Shown here: positions 11,439 to 23,310 of the stretch, one piece after another
Position numbering within the stretch: the stretch's first letter is position 1
How the letters are laid out: the number at the start of each line of letters is the position of its first letter
Assembly: GCA_009760855.2 (NCBI GenBank)
Contig: WPIO01000223.1
Span: 27,501 to 91,500 of the forward strand
Direction: 5' to 3'
Source of the DNA: Cristatella mucedo
Taxonomy: Eukaryota; Bryozoa; Phylactolaemata; Cristatellidae
DNA: 64,000 nt
Notes under the pieces: model-generated
The model's input: only the letters and a program-made list of their open reading frames with translations
What the model was told of the DNA's origin: nothing
Databases searched by the model: none
Made by a program: the position numbers and the translations under genes

Positions 11439-11631
11439 CTGCCACCCATAGCTTATCCAGGTTCGTCTCCAGTCGCCAGCTTTTCAGGCCCACCGAGCAC
11501 AGGCTGAGTGCCAGTGCGCCGAGGATGAGCACTTTGCCGTTATGCTGCTGCACGAAGTTGCCCAGAACGAAGAAGCCCCTCTGCAGGTGCTTTCGAATCG
11601 CCAGCGTCCGAAGGTTGCCCCTCGCCCGGCC
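11439..11631 (-). CDS. ptc: Patched, exon 2: first transmembrane helix
   Basis: 193 nt, 64 codons plus one base (acceptor cgttacag/GGCCGG, donor GTGGCAG/GTAAGC). It encodes GRARGNLRTLAIRKHLQRGF, then FVLGNFVQQHNGKVLILG and the hydrophobic first helix, ending SWRLETNLDKLWVA. This aligns with KGKARGSRTAIYLR..F, VQKHAGKVLFVA and LETNVEELWVE of Patched proteins. Overlapping ORFs in the other two frames run further upstream but lack homology. Phase 1 at the end fits the start of exon 3. Confidence 0.93.
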
Positions 11632-12720
11632 CTGTAACGCGCCGTCGTGCCGCTGGCTGGCTTAGCATCTGCCGACGACGCCCTGGCTTCGAGAGCGGCT
11701 TCGAATTCGGCGAGTGAAAAGGGCTGAGGTGCTTGCTCAGCACCTCCAGCTGAGAGCGAGCTGGCCGCTTGCTGCACGTTGCAATCGCACACCTTCCCTG
11801 CACTTTAAGCATGCGAGTCGGCGCGCTCACCTCGGGCCTAACGCATCGCCGGCGTGGCAGCAGGAGGGCGTCGGCGGGCAACTGCCTGCAGGGGCATGCG
11901 AAGCAGCAGCCGACGACATGCGATGTGCAGGGCGGCGGGGGGGGGGGGGGGGGGCAGGCGTGACAAGGTCCGGCAGCGCAGCAGGTGCTCAAGCCTCGTA
12001 ATTGGTTAGGAGCTACCTCCCTCGTTAGATGCATCACTGCCTCGTGGGAAGCAATGGAAGCGCCGGGAGCTTTACTTCCGGCCGCTTTACTTCCGGCCGC
12101 AAGTTGATGGCCGATTAAAAAAGGCCAGTCACTCCTCGGCAGCCTTGACCGTCAGAGTGGCAGACGACTTTCTGCTAATCTGTCTTTCTGAGAATCTTTC
12201 TTTCTGAGAATCTTGTTTTTTCTCCTAGACTCGCTGGCTGGGCGATTCGACTCGATCGATGCGACTCGATCGCATCGCAAGCAGGCAATTTGGAAGCAAA
12301 ATTGATAGCATTGCCTGTGCATGGGGGGAGCGAGGTGGCTGGGGAGCGAGGCGATTGCTGGAAGAATGACATGGGAGGCATCGCCTCCTGCTCCTCTCGA
12401 CAGCACGTCGGCGAGCAAGATGTGACCGAATTCGCTGCCGGACGAGGCATCTCGGTGTGGCCTCTCTCAGAGACTGATCTCCGTGCACGTGCACGTACTT
12501 GCACCCACTTGCACGCACTTCGCTCGATGAAGCGATAGGGCTCGCACGACTCGCTGCTGCGTCAGCGTCGATCGTTTGCCGCCGAGAACAGCGGGCTTGC
12601 TGCAGGCCCCACTGCCATGGAATGCAATTAGACCTTCTTGTTGCATTCGCTACAGGCACACTCTACTTTGCCAGCAGCTTCCTGTGCGGCTTTGCGGATT
12701 GTGCATGCTGATGCATGCGT

Positions 12721-12800
12721 GCCTGGGACTGTAGGACTCGAGCCCTAAACCCGAGTAACTCAGTGCAGGAGCACTTAGTCCGCTGGGCTACAAATCCAGC
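12721..12800 (-). mobile_element. tRNA-like sequence, probable SINE head
   Basis: Read on the minus strand it has an A-box-like TAGCCCAGCGGACTAAG and, about 40 bp later, a B-box-like GGGCTCGAGTCC. No clean cloverleaf or acceptor stem pairs around it, so it is more likely a SINE head or tRNA pseudogene than a working tRNA. Confidence 0.45.
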
Positions 12801-13150
12801 AGAGAAAATTAAATCCCTCAGCATCTATCCGACTGATCCCGTTCTCGTGGTCTAAGGCAACCATTGCCTTGGTACATTCTTGTAGCACAGTTTCACAGCA
12901 CACAATTTAGTTACAGAGTACCGATACTTTGATAGTTTCTGCAGCACTCGTCGACGGTGGCGGCCTACCGCCAGAAATAGAAGCAAAGCCGACAGCTCTA
13001 CACCCGAAAGACAAAAAAGAAGCCTCGAGCTAGCTGCTACGTCTGGGGTCGAGGGTCGAGCTGAGCAGCAGCAGCAGCAGCCGGGCTGCTGCTGCACTTC
13101 GCTGACCTATCTGCGAACTTCCCACGTCTCTCAAACATCCAAACCTCCAG

Positions 13151-13285
<135 letters not shown>

Positions 13286-13887
13286 AGGAGAGAGAGAGGG
13301 TGTGCAACCGCGGTGGGCGTGGCCGCTACTCGGCTGCTCGTCGAGAGCGAGCCGAGGGCGTTACGTACTGGTCGCGAGTTGGTCGCCATGAAGAGGAAGC
13401 GGAAGAGAGCGGTTTCGATTCAACCGGCGGCTGAGCGTCCGCAGTCTGGAACTGCGGACGCCGGTGGCCGAGGAAAGGATGCGCGCGTGCCCAGCGTCCG
13501 CAGCGTCCGCAGCACTCGCTGCGGCTCCGGCCGCGTGCGCGAGCGATGCTGTGTTCGCGCGGCCGCCGGAGAAGAAGTCGCAAGGAGCGCCGCGAGCGGA
13601 GACGTTCACGCGCGCGCGCCGCGCGCGCGAACGTCGCAGAGGCACACGTGCGCCAGCCACGCGATGGCGGCGGCGGCGGCTCGGATAGTCCGAAGGCTAT
13701 GCATGCCCTGTAGCGCGGTAATGTGGGCAGTAGGCGGGCACCGGGCGCGCCCGCGCGCGTGCGCGCCCGGTGCCTCGGGCTGCGTTTCGCGGTTTCCAGC
13801 CGCGACCGGGAGGCCGCCGACGCCGCGGCGCACGGTCTGCGCTTCGTCGAGCCGACGGACGGATCGCGCTCGCGGGGCGGCGCTCAC

Positions 13888-13941
13888 CTTTTTCACCTCC
13901 CGGTAGGCGACGGCGGCGTCTACCCAGCTCGTCCTCGTCAT
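13888..13941 (-). CDS. ptc: Patched, exon 1 (coding part)
   Basis: 18 codons from the first in-frame ATG (13941) to donor GAAAAAG/GTGAGC. It encodes MTRTSWVDAAVAYREVKK. The TSWVDA..A motif is the invariant N-terminal block of Patched (RTSWVDAQVAL in fly, RPSWCDAAFAL in human) and continues directly into GRARGNL of exon 2. Fly Patched has roughly 40 residues before this block, and the reading frame is open further upstream without another ATG. The true start may therefore be this weak-context ATG, a non-AUG codon, or an upstream exon. Joined with exons 2-10 the coding length is an exact multiple of three (768 codons). Confidence 0.85.
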
Positions 13942-15800
13942 CAGCTGCTCGCTCGACGCCAGGGTCTCGGCTCTTGCGCACGGACGCTGGAGAAACGCGA
14001 GAGAGGCACTGGAATGGCCGACCGCCGCCGCCGCCGCTCTTGCGGCGCTGGAGAGCGAGCGAGCGCCGCGCGCACGTCCGGCGGGAGCGCCGGAGGAGGC
14101 CGAGGTCAGGAGGCCGCCGGCCGGCCGGGCCGGCTCAGCCGGCGGCGCGATCGCGCCCGCTATTATTAGCGGAGGCGGCGCGGCGGCGCCGGCGGCGGCG
14201 CCGGCGGAGCAGGGATCGCGACGACGCCGCTGCCGCCGCCGCGGCCGCCGCTGCCGGCGCTCACCTGGCCGTGCGCTGAGAAGGCTGGCTGGCCGCAGCC
14301 CGACGACATGTCCCCGCGATCATACAAGTCCGGTCTCTCGACTCTCGCGGCGGCGCTACAACTGAATCGCCGCGCCCGCCCGTCGCCCCTTCAGTGCGCG
14401 AGTGTCTTTGATTTGCATGGAAGACCCGCCCCTCCAGTGTTCCGCCGACGGAGGAGGGACGCTCGGGCCGGCGCCGATTGGTCGACCGTCGTTCTTGACA
14501 TTTATCTTAAATTAGTTGCCCAGCGACAGCTCTCCTAAGAAGTTGGACCACCGGCGTCGAGGGCCACAAAGGCGTAGTGCCGCCGCTGCTCGGCCGGCTG
14601 CTACGGCTCGCCGCCGGGGCGGCGTGCCATTGTGCGGCCGCGTCTGGCGCTTCCGCGCCGCCGCCACCATATCCCCCCCCCCGCTCTCCCAATCACCCGG
14701 TTCCGGCGAGTCCGGGGTAACGGCGAGGCCTTCATCCCTCTCGCCTCGACGGCGGCGGCGACGGCGGCCTGCAGTCGCCTGCCGCTGTCGCGGGACGCGC
14801 CGCGCCCATCGTCGGGTGCCGAGCGCGGCGCGACTGATAAACACGTCGCCGGCGAAAGCGCGTGCGGATGCTGCGTCTCCTCTGCGTCATCTCTCTGCGT
14901 CATCTCCATAGCTGCCTGCAGCAGCGGCGGCGGCGGCGGAGGCTGTACGCGTCGCTCGCTCTCTCGCCGCCGCCGCCGATGCGCCGCCGCCGCCGCGATC
15001 TCCCATCCGCCGCTGAGGCCCGAGGCTACCGCATGCCAGACCTCCCGAGCCCCATTAGAATTGCCCGCCGCACGCACGGAGCTACCTCCGGGCGGCTCAG
15101 GGGCCATTATGGCGGCGGCCTGCGTCGCTGCGGTAGGTCTCATCAGTTCGGCGCGGCCTTTAGCGTTGATAGCCCCAACCCGTCAGCGCGCCGGCCGACG
15201 GGGCGGACGAGCGAGCGAGCTCGTGCACGTGCGCGTCGGCGCGCGGCGCGAAGACGCTGGAAAGGGGGGGGGTAGCGAAAGAAAACGCGAGCGCGGTTCC
15301 GTCCGCCGGCGACGACGGCGCTTGGCTCGCGTCTGCCTCCGACTGTGCGTAGCACGGGCTCGCGCTCTGGCGACCGCAGGCAGACGCGCGCGAACGCCGC
15401 TGCAGCAGGCGCGACGGCGGCGTGCGCTAGCGGCCAAGCCGGAACGCGCAGATCGCGGTCCCGGCTGCAGCGTCGGCGTCGGCCGGCGCAGCGCTCCGGC
15501 CCGCAGCCGCCGCAGAAGCGGCCGAGGCCGCCGCCGCCGCCCGCGAGTGGCTCTTGCGTCTGGACTGCTGGATAGCGCTACGCGTCCGCCGCGCCGCGCC
15601 GCGCGCACGCAGAGTCGCGCGGGGCCATTGCGCGCATAGTTGATTTGACGAGGTCAGACGAGCATAGCTGACTTCGAACCGCGCGCACAGGCCGACTCGG
15701 CCGACGCTGTCGACGGTGAGTCAGCCTGTGCGCGGTGCGAATAGTGCGATACGACGCGCGGCCTCGCGTCGCGCCGCCGCCGAGCAGCGCGGCTCGATGG
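13942..15800 (-). promoter_or_regulatory. CpG-rich region upstream of ptc exon 1, probable promoter/5' UTR
   Basis: Extremely GC- and CpG-rich sequence lies immediately upstream of the first ptc exon in transcript direction, typical of a CpG-type promoter with 5' UTR. No TATA box or transcription start can be assigned. Many overlapping ORFs on both strands are Arg/Ala/Pro-rich by-products of base composition. Confidence 0.5.
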
Positions 15801-16021
15801 CGCGGCTCGACGTAGCGTACTAGCTTCCCGCCGGATTCATAGAGGAAACGCTGGCGGACGAAAAAGTAAGCGGCGCGGGCAGGGGTAGCACCGCCGAACC
15901 CTACTGCAGCGTGCGCCGGAGCACGACACGCCCGAGTCTATTGGTAATAGCTGAGCGAACGGCTGTTCGTATATAGCGCTTCACTCGCTTTGCTACAGAT
16001 GTGTTACCCATCCGCCGAGTG

Positions 16022-16099
16022 CGAGTGAGAGAGAGACAGAGAGAGAGAGAGGAGAGAGATTGAGAGAAGGGAGAGAGAGTGAGAGGGGAGAGAGAGTGA

Positions 16100-16145
<46 letters not shown>

Positions 16146-16457
16146 AGATTGAGAGAAGGAAGAGAGAGGGGGAGAGAGAGCTAGAGAGAAAGGAGAGAGA
16201 GTGAGAGGGGGAGAGGGGGAGAGAGAGAGTTTGAGAGTAGGAGAAAGAAGAGAGCGAGAGAAAGCTTGAGGAGATAGCTAAGGAACAATGAGGAAGAAAT
16301 ATAGAGAGCTAGAGAGCGAGGAGAGAGAGCAAGACAGAGAGATACAGACAGACAGGGTGGTACAGGGAGAGAGAGAGAGAGAGCAAGAGACAAACTGAGA
16401 GTGAGACAGAGAAAGAGAGAGAGAGAGAGCGGAGAGAGAGAGAGAGAGAGAGAGAGT
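16022..16457. repeat. long impure GA-rich tract
   Basis: About 435 bp of purine-rich GA repeats with scattered interruptions (GAGTGAGAGG, GACAGA, GAAAG). The impurity suggests an old array. Confidence 0.95.
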
Positions 16458-16958
16458 GAGCGAGCAGCATGTGTGGATTTGGCAGTTTGCCGGCACGTGT
16501 GGCGCTGAAGGAGACTATCCTTCGGCGCCACATATGCCACCTTCGGAGCCACCCTTCAATTCTAATCCTCGACTTGCCGATATGCTGATGGCTAGATGAC
16601 GCGGCGTCGAACGACAAGACGGCGCATCTGCTGCGCACGCGAAGCTGTTGCGGCATCGGCGTGGCAGCAGCTTCCCGACTCGGCGAAGGCCGCAGCGGTC
16701 GGTCTCTTGCTTGTTTATTTTGAACCGGTCAAGTCATATTTGCTGACGACGTGCGGCTATGACTTGGCGACAATCGCTCGTCGTTCAGTTTGAACGCTGA
16801 AGAGCTTCGCCTGGCGCTCTCGCCAGCTTTCGCTGCGGCGCGGCGTCCGGCAGCCGCCGCCGGCGTTCGCGGAGCGCGGTCGCGCACAGCCGCGTCGCGC
16901 CGGGCGCGGATTGGCATGACGCGAGCGTGAAGCCGCGTCCGCCGGTGTCGTGCATTCG

Positions 16959-17025
<67 letters not shown>

Positions 17026-18309
17026 GCGAGAGCGGACGCCGCTAACAATGCCAGAGGGCGGCGAACCGTGGGATCGCATGTTGTCATTCAAACCCGCGGC
17101 GGCGAGCTCCTCTTACAAACGCTCACGGAAACGCGCTCCATTGGCTCAAAGCGGCGGCGTCGCCTGTAGCGGTTCGGAGCGGCCGGCGGCAGCGGCGGCG
17201 GCGGGCCAGAACCGAGCCGTGGAGAGCCACGCTCGTCACACCCAGTTCTGACGCGCCAGCGCGCGCTCTCTCGCTCACGCTCGCTCCGACTCTCGCGGCG
17301 TCGGCGGCGGCGGCGATGGTTGGGCGGGAAAGACGCTCAGAGGGCGAACAGGCGGGAAGCGTAGCTGCGGCGCCTAAAGGCGCGCGGCTGGCTCGATCGA
17401 CGACGCAGCGCAGCGCGCGCCGGTCGCATTCGCCGAGCGTCGTCTGCGTGCTGAAAAAATGGTCGAGCTGTCGCGATTAGAGCATCCGGTTGGTGGAGCA
17501 GAGGACCTGGACTCAAATTTCCGCGAACGACGGTGAGCATCCATTTTACTCTGCCGAGCGCTCCGACTCCAGAGAATTTCCCTCATTTGCTTATTTGCCC
17601 CTTTCGCGTACTCTATTCTAGCGGCCATCTCTGAACAAATTGACGATCCCCACGCCCGCCGAATCGCCGAGTTCCGCGAGAGCAGGGAGAGCGGGGCTCG
17701 CGCGTCTGCTCGTGCGGCTCTGGAGGGAGCGACGCGAGACGATTGCTGGAAGCGTAGTGCGAAGCCGCTCCGGAGCCGCAGTCCTTTCAAGAAACGCAGC
17801 GCGTAAGCGTTCGCAGTCCCAGCAGACGCACGACAGGTGACGCGGGCGAAGCTGACGCATCGAAGCGCGGCTAACGAGTCGCAGAAGCGGTGCCCGCGGT
17901 GCCCGCGCGTAATCCGACGCCGTCGGAGCGCGCGGCAGCAATCGCGAACGCCGACGCTTCTGTGTTCAAAGTCCGCGCCCGCCCTCGACGTAGCGCCGTG
18001 CATTTCACGGCCAAAGGCGGGCCACGCGTTCCCACGGCGAACCTTATAAAGTGCTGCTGTACTAACCATCGCTTCGGATGGCAAGCTATACCGTCTAAGA
18101 CGGAGAATGCGAAATAGCCGGTAGCTAGCGGTTACGACTCTGGAACGGCTTACAATCTCCGGCACGCTCGTAATCTCGCGGGTTTAGCATGCAAACGCTT
18201 CATATCGCGCGATCTCACGAAATCCTCGCTCGTCGAGTGGCGCCGGAGAAGCGCCCGCGCGCGCGGCTGAGTTTCCTTTTGATTCGTTCTGTTGTTTAAG
18301 AATAACAAC
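16458..18309. other. CpG-rich region without a supported gene
   Basis: GC-rich DNA with a short (CG)n(AG)n microsatellite (16957-17022). ORFs overlap in all frames and none is recognisable. An ATG-to-GTGAGC stretch at 17459-17532 resembles a small first exon but has no homology support. Confidence 0.5.
16957..17022. repeat. (CG)n(AG)n microsatellite
   Basis: Nine CG units run directly into about 24 AG units. The alternating CG part could adopt Z-DNA. Confidence 0.95.
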
Positions 18310-18365
18310 GATTGCTATAGTGCCATCGGAGAACCCAATCTCTGTCTAGGCACTGTACAGTTTTA
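18310..18365 (-). mobile_element. isolated retrotransposon end hairpin
   Basis: On the plus strand it reads TATAGTGCCATCGGAGAACC, then CAATCTCTGTCTAGGCACTG. This is the reverse complement of the LINE-A/SINE terminal hairpin. No further body is recognisable. Confidence 0.6.
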
Positions 18366-18607
18366 TCCTCCGAATGCTGGTTTTTTTGCGAATGAGACGG
18401 CCGCTGCGGGACAATGGCGCAGTCTTGCAGTAGCGGCGAGCGTACTGCAGGTGGCTCCTTGCACGCCGCCGCCGCCGCTGCGTCGGCGACCGGCGTGCGC
18501 GCTCGCATTTCCGGCTCGCTCGGCGACCTATCGGGACCGCCACCGCGTGCCGACCGGACGGAGCGCCAAATTCGGCGGTAGTAAGAAGCACAGCGGGCGG
18601 GCGGGCG

Positions 18608-18724
<117 letters not shown>

Positions 18725-18936
18725 GGATTAAGCCGCTGACGATCGAGAACCCTCCGAGAATCCAAGAGCCCCTCCCCTCCTTAGACCAGCTCACGCAAAG
18801 CAAATTTCTCGAATATTCCGACCTCTTTTAGGCGAGCAAAGGTCTCGAGGACTCGCGGCGACTGGCTGCGGCTGCGACGGCGGGCGGCCGCCCCCCCCCC
18901 CCCCGCCGTCGCCGCAGGCCTGTGCCGCGCCGCAGC

Positions 18937-19006
18937 ATGAGCGGCCCCTTTCGGCCCTCTCGCGCTCCTGCCAGCGCGCTCGGATCTATCCGGCGCGCCT
19001 ACGCAG
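18937..19006 (+). other. candidate small first exon, unassigned
   Basis: An ATG opens a frame of 23 codons plus one base (MSGPFRPSRAPASALG...) ending exactly at a consensus donor GCAG/GTAAGT inside CpG-rich DNA. The composition would suit a mitochondrial leader or disordered N-terminus. I found no downstream partner exon and do not recognise the peptide, so this is a structural guess only. Confidence 0.25.
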
Positions 19007-19506
19007 GTAAGTAAACCGCCGTTTTCTTACTGCGCCTCGACCGCACACCGCCATCCAGCTCCAGTCGGTACCGCTAGGGGGCGCGCTCACGCGCGCGTCG
19101 CATGCGCGGCCTTCGAAGAACGCCGCGACGGCCAGCCACCTGTCCTGCGCGGCGCCGGTCGCGTGGCGGGAATTCCTCCGACTGCGCGAGCGCGGGGCTC
19201 CTCCGGCACCGCTCCGCTTTCCTCCTCGCCACCTCTCTGTCGTCTGCTGCCCAAGGCGGCGGAGGATGCCGCATTTGCGACACCATCGCGTCGTCGTCGT
19301 CTCACGCCAGCGCCCCCCCCCCCGCTTGGTCAAGGTCGCAACCTTGTCGCAAGCGACGATGACGGCCCGACGCATGCTGCCGCCGCCGTGATCGATCCGA
19401 CGGCGGCAGCATGCGTCAACCACCTTCAGCTCTCGATACATCAACACGCTGCAACAAGGAAATCAGCAATTCCGAATGCTAAATCTGAATAAAATCAGCA
19501 GCCGCT

Positions 19507-19945
19507 CCCGGCGGCAGCACCTCGCGGCGGCGGCACCTCGCAGCGGCAGCACCTCGCAGCGGCAGCACCTCGCAGCGGCGGCACCTCGCAGCGGCAGCAC
19601 CTCGCAGCGGCAGCACCTCGAGGCGGCGGCACCTCGCAGCGGCAGCACCTCGCAGCGGCAGCACCTCGCAGCGGCAGCACCTCGCAGCGGCAGCACCTCG
19701 CGGCGGCGGCACCTCGCAGCGGCAGCACCTCGAGGCGGCGGCACCTCGCAGCGGCAGCACCTCGCAGCGGCAGCACCTCGCAGCGGCAGCACCTCGCAGC
19801 GGCAGCACCTCGCGGCGGCGGCACCTCGCAGCGGCAGCACCTCGAGGCGGCGGCACCTCGCAGCGGCAGCACCTCCCGGCGGCAGCACCTCGCGGCGGCA
19901 GCACCTCGAGGCGGCGGCAGCACCTCGAGGCGGCGGCAGCTCGGA
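19507..19945. repeat. 16-bp tandem array (about 27 copies)
   Basis: Head-to-tail copies of a 16-bp unit, consensus CCTCGCAGCGGCAGCA, with variants GCGGCGG and GAGGCGG. Three units equal 16 codons, so the array stays open in several frames on both strands, creating ORFs of up to 199 codons with a 16-residue period. No promoter or splice context supports translation. Confidence 0.97.
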
Positions 19946-20284
19946 GCTTTCGCATCTCTAACGCCTGAAACCAACCTGTGCCGGAAGCGTACGAAGGGAC
20001 TGGAGCGAGGAAGATCCGGCCAAGCTCGGCCGCAGTGCAGATGCTACGGTCAAGCTTAAGTAAAGGGCTATACCTCATAGGAAAATTCTAGGCGTAGCTA
20101 AGAATGCGCTGCAGCGACGTCTCAAGTCTAAGGTCCTTTGGTCACAAACGCAGGGCAAGTAATGCGCGCTAGTCCATGGCATTTGCATGACGTACATTAA
20201 CCGTGCTCGAGACGCGGCAGTCGCCGAGTCGTGCGAGTCGAGGCATCCTCTCAAACGACGCGCGCCGCTGAGTGCAGCAAAACA

Positions 20285-20615
20285 CGACTTCAATCAAGAG
20301 CCGCCTCGTTTTGCTGCGCCTCGGAATAACCTTGAACTCCTTGGAGACCGTACCTATAGTTTGCATGCTCCTAATGCTCTGAACGCTCTCCAGAATGACG
20401 TCGCGACAGCCCCATGACTCGACTGAATTTAAAAAGAAAGCGAAAATGCCGCTGTTCCCACCCCCAATATTCGCTGGGTCCTTGCGATTTTTCTTTTGTG
20501 CGCTTATGCGTGCGAACACTGTGCATGCTACCGCAAAACATACCATGCATATTAGCAGTGTTCATGCTACCACCAATCATATAATCAGCTTTGTTTGCAA
20601 CAAACGTAAAGTGCC

Positions 20616-20620
<5 letters not shown>
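20285..20620 (+). mobile_element. LINE-A 3' fragment, diverged
   Basis: Diverged C-terminal RT and 3' UTR sequence of LINE-A. Recognisable blocks are the GGAGACCGT..TTTGCATGCTCC segment (the GDRAFSSYAP region of intact copies), GTGCGCTTATGCGTG, and GCAACAAACGTAAAGTGCC at the start of the end hairpin. The hairpin loop then runs into a 180-bp GA microsatellite and the right arm is lost. Confidence 0.75.
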
Positions 20621-20798
<178 letters not shown>

Positions 20799-21728
20799 AG
20801 ACAGAAAGACAAAGACAGAGAGACAATGAGACAGAGAGACAGAGAGAGAGAAAGTTGACGGGTCAGCGTCGCTGGCGGAAGGAAGTTCGCAGTTCGCAAG
20901 GGCGGCGAAGGCGAGGCGACAGCCACGAACCGCTTATTTAACCGAATTAGCTGCGCTGCTTCTGTCGACGTTCGTCCATGCGCCTCGCGATGGCAGTCCG
21001 CGGCAAGAAGACTATGGTCGGAGTACCACGTGACAGGATCAGATCCTGGACGATGCCGGGAATAGAACCGACGCGGTATTGAACTGCCGCTAGCAGACAT
21101 CTTCGCTACTGGTACACTGGTACACCTCTCTAGCCGCCCGCCCGCCATGCTGACGGGCGGCTTGAACCGCAGCGGTCTGCCTCCGCCACAGCGTGAACTG
21201 CTCGCAGGTTTTGAATACTGCAATGTCAATTGTCCCGCGGAAACGTAGACTTCCGGATTGTACGGCACCGCCGACGGCTCGTCTGCGGCCAAGCGTCACC
21301 TCGCGCTTCGTGTGAAACGACAAACGCGGAGTCTAGACTGAGTTCTCTTGAGCCGCCGTATAATTAATTTATTCTTGCCAACGCTACGACTCTCCGGAGT
21401 ATAAGAAGGAATACAGTCCGTGCGAGAGGTTAGTTCTAGACTCTACAGCGCAAGCCTTCACAGCTCGACTCTTATTACCTTGCCGCGTTCTTCGGACGCG
21501 TTCGGGCAAAGAAGAGCAGAGCTCCAACCGCGCGACCGTCGCGGGGCGATCGAACGCGCTCGCTGTCTCGGTCGGCTTACTGAAGGCTTTGCTCACTGCA
21601 ATGCTTGGACACGCCCCCCAGGAGCGCAGACGTAGAGCGCAGTTCGCAGCAGCAGGAGCGGACGGAGGGATCGCGTACACGCGACTGCAGCGAAACGGAC
21701 CAGCATTTGCACCCATCCGGGCGGTAAG

Positions 21729-22113
21729 CAAACCTTAAATCCTTTGGAGACCGCGCATTTAGTTCGTATGCTCCCAAAGCCTGGAACTCCCTCCCGACCT
21801 GCGTCCCTGCGTCAGAACATCCCCTGACCTGACCAGATTTAAAAGGAACTTCAAAAAACACACCTATTTAGGACAGCATTTAGTGGGTCCCCGTGATTCG
21901 TCCTTGATGTGCTTATGCGTGCTGACACTAACCACATTTGCATGCTGACCCTGTGCATGTCGCCCCTAACCATGTTATTCATTTTGTTTGTTTTTCAAGC
22001 ATAATTTTACTTACCATTCAATTGCATTTCCCTTTGCAGCAAATGTAAAGCGCCTAGAAAGAGATTGAGTTCTCTGAGGGTGCTTTATCAAGTGCAATAT
22101 TATTATTATTATT
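21729..22113 (+). mobile_element. LINE-A 3' fragment
   Basis: 5'-truncated copy covering the last RT codons (FGDRAFSSYAPKAWNSLP equivalent), the 3' UTR, an intact terminal hairpin (AAAGCGCC/GGTGCTTT arms) and an (ATT)n tail. Very similar to the end of the copy at 38683-40216, so relatively young. Confidence 0.88.
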
Positions 22114-22149
22114 AGTAAGCCGGCCGAGCGCAGCGTGCTCGAGTCCGCC

Positions 22150-22200
22150 GCTGCCTAAAAACCGCCGCTCCCTAAAAACCGCCGCTGCCTAAAAACCCGC
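22150..22200. repeat. 17-bp triplicated motif
   Basis: Three adjacent copies of approximately GCCGCTGCCTAAAAACC. Local tandem duplication. Confidence 0.85.
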
Positions 22201-22769
22201 CCGTCGTGCGCCGCGCGAGCCGATCGCGCGCGCGCGCGCGCAGCAACGCGACGAGCGGCGTAGCAGAAGTGCTCGGCTAAACCTGGGCTGCGGATCGGCG
22301 ACTCCACTTGGAGCACTTGGTTCACGCGCGACTGCCCGGCGTTCGCGCACCCCGGTCCTCCCGGAGCTCGACGCAAGACGAATGGGTCGTTTCTTGCCGC
22401 GGAGAGCCGCTTTCCGTAAGCGCGCTAAAAATCCGCAGTTGGCTAAAAAAAAGGGGGGGGGGCAGTGTAATCGGCCCTACGGTGGGTCAGTCGAAGAAGT
22501 AAGTGGCGCGGTTAAAGCAGCATAAGACTGACTGCTCGATAGGATGCCCAGGTGTCGGCGGCGGCAGCAGCAGACGAGACGACGCCGCTGCGCTGGATAT
22601 GCGGGTTTCGCGCTGCTCGAATGAGAAAGAAAAGCCGCGTTTGCTAAAGCGCTGATCGAGTCTCTGCGGCGACACTGGTTAGCGCGCGCTATGGCTGTTT
22701 ACCGTATGGTTGGCTGTTCGAGCCCACCCAGGGACGTTCGCTTTGACCCTGAGTTGCAGCATACGGGGC

Positions 22770-22900
22770 GCGTTGCGTGCACTTTAAGACCGAGGTCACG
22801 ACGGTTCGAGTCCTGCAGCCGGCGATTCTCTATTGCCAACTGCTAGCGGCGGCGACAGCCAATAAGGCTCTTATGCCGCTACGCAAACTGAGGCTGTAAA
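22770..22900 (+). mobile_element. degenerate SINE-2
   Basis: Contains GACCGAGGTCACGACGGTTC, then GAGTCCTGCAGCCGGCGATT and a gcc-rich body, matching the B-box and GGCGATCC section of SINE-2 at 31206-31397. The tail is lost. Confidence 0.55.
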
Positions 22901-23218
22901 ATCTACTCATACTTAACCAACCGGTAGCGGCCATATTTGTCGGCCGCTGCACAGATTTAAAGATCATTTTCGCCAGCCCAGCCGACCTGCTGGACTACGG
23001 GGCGACCGAGTTATACTACTAGTCCAGCTTAGTGGGAACTTCGGAGCTAGTTAAGTCACAACGTCAGCCAGCCACAGCCTTAAGTAGTCCCTAGCCCTGG
23101 ACTCGGATTGAACGTTGCGACTTTGGGATTAGGAGGCCTTCTGAATAAATCGTCTAAACGACAATTAATCGTCAAAGCTGACGCGCCTAAACTGCGAGAA
23201 CTCGGCGACGTTCGCGCC

Positions 23219-23310
23219 TTCCATTAGAACAGCAAAGTAATTTATTGCGGCCGCACGTCGTCAAGGGCGTCCTATGAGGAGCAGTTCAGTACTACCGGCA
23301 TTAAGTGCAA
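23219..23310 (-). mobile_element. LINE-B fragment, diverged
   Basis: On the plus strand CATTAGAACAGCAAAG and GTGTCCTATGAGAAGCAGTT-like blocks (here GCGTCCTATGAGGAGCAGTT) match the RT region of LINE-B at about 55574-55662. On the minus strand it still encodes STELLLIGRP, equivalent to KTELLLIGHP. About 90 bp survive. Confidence 0.7.

Noticed and set aside
11484-11792. Longer minus-strand ORFs overlapping ptc exon 2
   Set aside because: Their frames lack Patched homology. The third frame, without an ATG, carries the conserved first helix and fits the phases of exons 1 and 3.
13300-15800. Dozens of ORFs of 60-335 codons on both strands in CpG-rich DNA
   Set aside because: They overlap in all frames, are Arg/Ala/Pro/Gly-rich and match no family. 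Only the ptc exon 1 segment is supported by homology and a donor site.
17459-17532. Small first exon ending at GTGAGC
   Set aside because: No homology and no partner exon. The sequence also has a weakly tRNA-like look (GGACTCAAATTTCC), so a SINE remnant is as likely.
19507-19945. CRISPR-like or protein-repeat interpretation of the 16-bp array
   Set aside because: The units abut without spacers and the setting is eukaryotic. The periodic peptide is an artefact of the repeat.
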